From assembly GCA_963811825.1 (NCBI GenBank), contig CAWESS010000018.1:1-64000 (forward strand): a stretch of 64,000 bases of DNA, read 5' to 3'. The notes beneath the pieces were generated by a model. It was not told the origin of the DNA. It did no database searches and saw only the letters and a list, made by a program, of their open reading frames with translations. The DNA comes from Fodinibacter sp963811825. GTDB lineage: Bacteria > Actinomycetota > Actinomycetes > Actinomycetales > Dermatophilaceae. Every line of letters begins with the position of its first letter. Position 1 is the stretch's first letter. A program made the translations under genes and the position numbers. Of this stretch, positions 60,242-64,000 are shown piece by piece.

Positions 60242-60442
60242 ATGTCCACGGAGCGTCAGCTCGCGGAGGTTCGGTTCCTCACTGTCGCCGAAGTCGCCGC
60301 GATCATGCGGGTGTCCAAGATGACGGTGTACCGCATGGTCCACGCCGGTGACCTGCCGGCCATCCGCGTCGGGCGGTCCTTCCGAGTCCCCGAGGACGAG
60401 GTGCACGCGTACCTGCGGACCTCGTTCGTCGACACGGCGTGA
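60242..60442 (+). CDS. BldC-like helix-turn-helix (excisionase family) protein
   Basis: 66 residues. RFLTVAEVAAIMRVSKMTVY and RMVHAGDLPAIRVGRSFRVP form the MerR-like winged helix of Streptomyces BldC and M. tuberculosis Rv0500A; EDEVHAYLRTSF ends the domain. BldC controls onset of development in Streptomyces; in non-sporulating relatives its targets are little known. ATG 60242 has GAGG upstream. The 216 bases before it contain no gene, only the end of the hairpin and a likely promoter. A perfect terminator follows. Confidence 0.92.
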   Translation: MSTERQLAEVRFLTVAEVAAIMRVSKMTVYRMVHAGDLPAIRVGRSFRVPEDEVHAYLRTSFVDTA

Positions 60443-60462
60443 CCTGACCCCGACGACATGCA

Positions 60463-60501
60463 CCGCGAGGGGCCGCCCGCACGTCGGGCGGCCCCTCGCG
60501 G
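60463..60501 (+). terminator. terminator after the BldC-like gene
   Basis: A 17-bp perfect stem (60463-60479 with 60485-60501; core GCGAGGGGCCGCCCG) with a CACGT loop. It lies 20 bases after the stop codon. No T run follows, as is common in Actinobacteria. Confidence 0.75.
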
Positions 60502-60622
60502 CCGTCACGAGGCCGGGCGACCAGGTGGCCCGGCCCACGGCCGCGACCACGGTTTGGGAGCGGTGACCGCCTGCCGGTAGGGTGGGCAGCCGCATCAGAC
60601 GCTCCAGCGACGAGGACATCCC

Positions 60623-60721
60623 ATGGGTTCAGTCATCAAGAAGCGGCGCAAGCGGATGGCGAAGAAGAAGCACCGCAAGCTGCTTCGCAAGACGCGCCAC
60701 CAGCGCCGCAACAAGAAGTGA
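60623..60721 (+). CDS. ribosomal protein bS22 (AURKAIP1/COX24-like)
   Basis: 32 residues, half of them Lys or Arg: MGSVIKKRRKRMAKKKHRKL followed by LRKTRHQRRNKK. It matches the tiny actinobacterial 30S protein bS22 seen in mycobacterial ribosome structures (Rv0500B). Upstream GAGGA lies about nine bases before ATG 60623. Its place between the BldC-like gene and the epimerase is the same as in M. tuberculosis. A terminator follows within 30 bases. Confidence 0.92.
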   Translation: MGSVIKKRRKRMAKKKHRKLLRKTRHQRRNKK

Positions 60722-60745
60722 CCTGACAGGTCACCTCTGCACTTC

Positions 60746-60772
60746 AAAGGTCCCCGCACTCCGGGGGCCTTT
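60746..60772 (+). terminator. Rho-independent terminator after bS22
   Basis: AAAGGTCCCCG (60746-60756) pairs with CGGGGGCCTTT (60762-60772) with one G-U pair, ending in TTT. It matches a classical terminator. Confidence 0.8.
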
Positions 60773-60904
60773 GTCGTGCTCGGGGACGGTCGGGCGGCGG
60801 CCCGAGGGCGGCCAGAGAGGCGGTCGGGGGGCGACCCTGCCCTGTCGGCCCGGCGGGCCGGTCGATTAGGGTCAGGGCTGTCGGATCAGGTGAAGGAGCA
60901 GGGC

Positions 60905-61954
60905 ATGGCGTCTGTGGTGCTCGTGACCGGGGTCTCCCGTTACCTCGGAGGGCTGCTCGCGCGCCGGCTGAGCGCCGACCCGAGTGTCGACCGGGTCGTG
61001 GGGGTCGACGTCATCCCGCCGGCGCACGACATCAGCGGGGTCGAGTTCGTGCGCGCGGACATCCGCAACCCGATGATCGCCCGCGTCATCGAGTCGGCCG
61101 GGGTCGACACCGTCGTCCACATGAACGTCATCGCGACGCCCACCTTCGTCGGGGGACGCACCCCGCAGAAGGAGATCAACGTCATCGGGACGATGCAGCT
61201 GCTCGCGGCGTGCCAGAAGTCGACCACCGTGCGGCGGCTCGTCGTGAAGTCCTCGGCCGCGGTCTACGGCTCCACCCCCCGCGACCCGGCGATGTTCACC
61301 GAGGACATGAGCGCCAAGCGGTCCCCGTCCGGTGGCTTCGGCAAGGACTCCATCGAGGTCGAGGGGTACGTGCGGGGGTTCGCGAGGCGTCGCCCCGACA
61401 CCGAGATCCTCACGCTGCGCTTCGCGAACATCGTCGGCCCGCGCATCCGCACCTCGATCACCGACTACTTCAACCTCCCGGTGGTGCCGGTGCCGCTCGG
61501 CTTCGACGCCCGCATGCAGTTCGTCCACGAGGACGACGCCATCGACGCCCTCGTGCGGGCCACCACGGGTGAGGCCGCAGGCATCGTCAACATCGCCGGC
61601 GACGGGGTGCTGACCGTGCTCCAGGCCGCGGCGATCGCCGGCCGCCCGGTCGTGCCGATGCCGTTGCAGGCCGCCGGCTTCGTCGGCGGCTTCGCCAAGC
61701 GGCTGGGGCTGGCCGACTTCTCACCCGACCAGATGTCCTTCCTCGCGTTCGGCCGGGGCATGGACACCAGCCGGATGCGCTCGACGCTCGGGTTCGCGCC
61801 GCGCTACACCTCTCGCGAGGCCTTCGAGGACTTCGCTCGCACCGTCGGCCCGGCCGTGCCGGCCGCCGCCATCGTCGGGGACGCCGTGAGCGGCGTCGCG
61901 GGGACGGCATCCTCGGTCGTGCTCGGTCTGCTCGGCGCAGGAAGGGGACGCTGA
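60905..61954 (+). CDS. NAD-dependent epimerase/dehydratase (extended SDR, GalE-like)
   Basis: 349 residues. The nucleotide-binding motif VTGVSRYLGGLLARRL is TGxxxxxG type; VVKSSAAVYGSTPRDP carries the active-site Ser/Tyr region, and LRFANIVGPRIRTSI is typical of the family. The usual YxxxK appears altered (GGFGKDSIEVEGYV), so the enzyme may not be a simple epimerase. It is the Rv0501 equivalent and overlaps the acyltransferase by one base. Start ATG 60905 has GAAGGAG upstream. Confidence 0.86.
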   Translation: MASVVLVTGVSRYLGGLLARRLSADPSVDRVVGVDVIPPAHDISGVEFVRADIRNPMIARVIESAGVDTVVHMNVIATPTFVGGRTPQKEINVIGTMQLLAACQKSTTVRRLVVKSSAAVYGSTPRDPAMFTEDMSAKRSPSGGFGKDSIEVEGYVRGFARRRPDTEILTLRFANIVGPRIRTSITDYFNLPVVPVPLGFDARMQFVHEDDAIDALVRATTGEAAGIVNIAGDGVLTVLQAAAIAGRPVVPMPLQAAGFVGGFAKRLGLADFSPDQMSFLAFGRGMDTSRMRSTLGFAPRYTSREAFEDFARTVGPAVPAAAIVGDAVSGVAGTASSVVLGLLGAGRGR

Positions 61955-63432
61955 TGGCCGCCCGTCAGGGAGCACTCGCCGCAGGCGCGGCCCGGGCCTC
62001 GGGGGAGCGCGCGCGGCGCCGCTCGACCCCGCTCATCGGCGCCGAACCCGTGGTCCCCGCCCCGGATGCCGTGGCACCGGCCCCGCCGAAGGCCTCGGCG
62101 GGGCAGTCGGCACGTCCGAAGGCGGCGCCGAAGAAGGCTGCCTCGAAGAAGGCCGCGCCCAAGCAGAAGGCCGCGCCCAAGCGGAAGCCTGCGGCCGAGA
62201 GGCCTGAGACCCGTCCCCAGAGCGACCAGCTGGTCGATCCCGGGACACCGGTCGCGGACGAGCCCACGGCACGCCGGCCCCACCGCCCCGCGCCGCAGGT
62301 CCGCTCGGCCCCGTCGCGCGCGGCATCCAGGCAGTCGGGTGAGCGCCGCACCCGCTCGGCGCCGGTCCCGGTCGCGGAGGCCCCCCGGGCACCCAAGGTG
62401 CGGCTCGACCCGCGTGAGAAGGCCCGCCGCGACGCCGCGCGGCCCCACCTGCGGATCGCCGAGCCCCCGCTCGACCCGACGGTCCACGCCGCACCGGAGC
62501 GCACCGGCCTGCCACTGCCCGACATCGGTGACGCGCTCGCGGCGGCCGTGGGCATGCTGCGGTTCGGGGCCGAGGCTGCCGGCATCTCCCCGGAGGACGT
62601 CGAGCGACGGGTCGCCCAGGTCCTGGCGTACATCCGGCGACGCGTCGAGGGTGACTACGACGTCGACGACTTCGGCTACGACGCCGACTTCACCGAGAAC
62701 GTGTTCTACCCGATGCTGCGGCCCATCTACCGGCGCTGGTTCCGCATCGAGGTGCGCGGCATCGAGAACATCCCCGCCACGGGCGGTGCGCTCGTCGTGT
62801 CCAACCACTCCGGCACGATCGCCATCGACTCGCTCATGGTGCAGCTCGCGATCCACGACGAGCACCCGCAGCACCGGGTGATGCGGGCCCTGGGCGCGGA
62901 CCTCGTCTTCCAGACGCCGTTCCTCGGCACGATCGCGCGCCGTTCGGGGTCCACGCTCGCGACGAACTCCGACGCTGATCGGCTGTTCACCCAGGGCGAG
63001 CTCGTCGGGGTCTTCCCGGAGGGCTTCAAGGGCGTCGGCAAGCCGTTCAGCGAGCGCTACAAGCTGCAGCGGTTCGGCCGGGGCGGGTTCGTCGCCGCCG
63101 CACTTGCTGCCCAGGTGCCGATCATCCCCTGCTCGGTCGTCGGCGCCGAGGAGATCGCGCCGATCATCGGCAACATGGGCACGGTCGCCCGCCTGTTCGG
63201 GCTGCCCTACGCCCCCATCACGCCGACGTTCCCGCTGTTCGGTCCGCTCGGGCTGATCCCGCTGCCGAGCAAGTGGATCATCGAGTTCGGCGCCCCGATC
63301 CCCACCGACACCCAGGGCCCGGGCGCCGCGGACGACCCGATGCTCGTGTTCGACCTCACCGACCAGGTGCGCGAGACGATCCAGCAGACGCTGTACACCC
63401 TGCTCATGCAGCGGCGGTCGGTGTTCTTCTGA
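61954..63432 (+). CDS. lysophospholipid acyltransferase (PlsC-like) with low-complexity N-terminus
   Basis: 492 residues. The first 160 or so are Ala/Pro/Lys/Arg-rich (for instance KAAPKKAASKKAAPKQKAAP) and probably disordered. The acyltransferase domain begins near residue 250: GGALVVSNHSGTIAIDSLMV with the catalytic His, VGVFPEGFKGVGKPFSERYK and PIIPCSVVGAEEIAPIIGN. The family (Rv0502) probably acylates glycerophospholipid or a related lipid at the membrane. It is cotranscribed with the epimerase and the glutaredoxin-like gene (ATGA overlap). Confidence 0.88.
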   Translation: MAARQGALAAGAARASGERARRRSTPLIGAEPVVPAPDAVAPAPPKASAGQSARPKAAPKKAASKKAAPKQKAAPKRKPAAERPETRPQSDQLVDPGTPVADEPTARRPHRPAPQVRSAPSRAASRQSGERRTRSAPVPVAEAPRAPKVRLDPREKARRDAARPHLRIAEPPLDPTVHAAPERTGLPLPDIGDALAAAVGMLRFGAEAAGISPEDVERRVAQVLAYIRRRVEGDYDVDDFGYDADFTENVFYPMLRPIYRRWFRIEVRGIENIPATGGALVVSNHSGTIAIDSLMVQLAIHDEHPQHRVMRALGADLVFQTPFLGTIARRSGSTLATNSDADRLFTQGELVGVFPEGFKGVGKPFSERYKLQRFGRGGFVAAALAAQVPIIPCSVVGAEEIAPIIGNMGTVARLFGLPYAPITPTFPLFGPLGLIPLPSKWIIEFGAPIPTDTQGPGAADDPMLVFDLTDQVRETIQQTLYTLLMQRRSVFF

Positions 63433-63705
63433 TGGATGCCGGGCAGCAGCTGCCGGTGCGCGTCACCCTCATCGGCCGCCCGGGGTGCCACCTGTGCGAC
63501 ACCGCTCGCGAGACGATCGAGCGCGTGGCGGGCGAGCTCGGGCGTGGGGTGGCAGGAGCACTCGATCGATGCCGACCCGACGCTGCGCGAGGAGTGGGCC
63601 GAGCAGATCCCGGTCACGCTCGTCGACGGACGGCAGCACGACTACTGGCGGGTCGACGAGACCCGGCTTCGTGCGGCGCTCTCGGCCCCGCCCCGCCCGC
63701 GCTGA
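63432..63705 (+). pseudogene. glutaredoxin-like protein, one-base frameshift
   Basis: About 90 residues when joined across one extra base near 63545-63555. The start MDAGQQLPVRVTLIGRPGCH leads to the redox motif GCHLCD (CxxC); the second frame supplies EHSIDADPTLREEWAEQIPV, TLVDGRQHDYWRVDETRLRA and the stop at 63705. The cis-Pro is in IPVTLVDG. DUF836-type glutaredoxin-like proteins of this length follow the acyltransferase in related genomes. The indel is in a GGGCGTGGGGTGG run and is probably an error. Confidence 0.75.
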
Positions 63706-64000
63706 CCGACGTCGGCTGACGGCAGGCGGAGGATCAGCACTCCGAGCGCGAGGATCCACAGGTACCACGCCGTGTAGGCGTTCAGGCCCCAGAACTCCAG
63801 GGTCTCCAGGCCGACGGCCGTGGCGGTGGGGACGGCGAGCGCCCAGGCGCCGGCCAGGACGAGGCCGAGCCCGGCGAACCACCGGGGCAGGCGACGCGAC
63901 CGCAGCAGCAGGACCGCGATCCCGACGGCCCAGATGCCCTGGAGCAGCCAGCCGAGGTGCTCACCGAGCGCACCCCCGGCATACGCGTTGAGCACGTCGT
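63642..64000 (-). CDS. membrane protein, C-terminal part (5' end outside window)
   Basis: About 119 residues, open at the right edge. Three to four hydrophobic helices are seen: LGWLLQGIWAVGIAVLLLRS, WFAGLGLVLAGAWALAVPTA and AYTAWYLWILALGVLILRLP, followed by a basic tail. It may belong to the DUF4386-like group of integral membrane proteins, but this is uncertain. Its 3' end overlaps the glutaredoxin-like gene by 64 bases, which suggests that either the last residues are read-through or the overlap is an indel artefact. Confidence 0.5.
   Translation of the reverse strand, partial: DVLNAYAGGALGEHLGWLLQGIWAVGIAVLLLRSRRLPRWFAGLGLVLAGAWALAVPTATAVGLETLEFWGLNAYTAWYLWILALGVLILRLPSADVGQRGRGGAESAARSRVSSTRQ

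Noticed and set aside
1..64000. CRISPR arrays, insertion sequences, integrases, rRNA genes, replication origin
   Set aside because: No regularly spaced direct repeats, no transposase or integrase signatures, no rRNA sequence and no DnaA-box cluster were seen on reading both strands.

Overview
This is a 64 kb, very GC-rich (about 70 %) stretch of an actinobacterial chromosome. GTG starts are common, start/stop overlaps of the ATGA and GTGA type are frequent, and many genes have no Shine-Dalgarno but a TAnnnT -10 box exactly six bases before the start codon (leaderless mRNA). From memory, the gene order matches two blocks of the Mycobacterium tuberculosis map (the Rv3649 to Rv3602c side and Rv0495c to Rv0502). 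Codon use and protein similarity suggest a member of the Micrococcales, perhaps Intrasporangiaceae; that placement is inference.

Layout. 0-6.5 kb: MrfA/YprA-type helicase (cut by the left edge), STAS anti-anti-sigma factor, membrane proton-pumping pyrophosphatase, a methyltransferase and a secreted CHRD protein. 6.5-14.3 kb: secreted Thr/Asn/Pro-rich protein, APH-like kinase, and an autoregulated TetR plus heterodimeric ABC exporter cassette, then two small-molecule enzymes. 14.4-23.9 kb: topA, SCP2 protein, a TipA-like MerR regulator with its own 19-bp-spacer promoter, tmk-holB, a lipoprotein peptidase, a SIMPL protein and tRNA-Thr(CGT). 24-27.7 kb: exported protein plus two-component system, and two small proteins. 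27.7-37.7 kb: conserved housekeeping run ppa, dacB, HEETH metalloprotease, tilS, hpt, ftsH, folE, folP, folB-folK, DUF3180. 37.7-42.8 kb: accessory insert with a frameshifted hypothetical gene, a heavily decayed pseudogene, an ArsR/SRPBCC pair, an OsmC protein, and an orphan nuoD next to its presumed arginine methyltransferase (MidA/NDUFAF7 family). 42.8-47.2 kb: DUF2520, panC, nadB, nadC. 47.3-51.1 kb: RNase J and two further genes. 51.1-64 kb: the conserved Rv0496-Rv0502-like block (Ppx, TIM-barrel, proC, BldC-like HTH, ribosomal protein bS22, epimerase, acyltransferase), with an ABC transporter, proline dehydrogenase, two GNATs, a TrkA protein and a histone-deacetylase-like AcuC between.

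Two window-wide properties matter for any reader. First, about ten genes, including the biosynthetic gene nadC, are broken by single-base indels, often in G/C runs. That looks like raw sequence error more than real gene loss, except for the multi-lesion pseudogene at 38.6-39.1 kb. Second, the octamer GGATGCCG/CGGCATCC occurs dozens of times on both strands, far above chance. The most interesting biology is the orphan nuoD-midA pair, the 18-bp CATGA...TCATG palindrome shared by the two-component operon and a distant secreted-protein gene, the pervasive leaderless promoters, and the intergenic hairpins, two of which share a 15-nt arm 40 kb apart.
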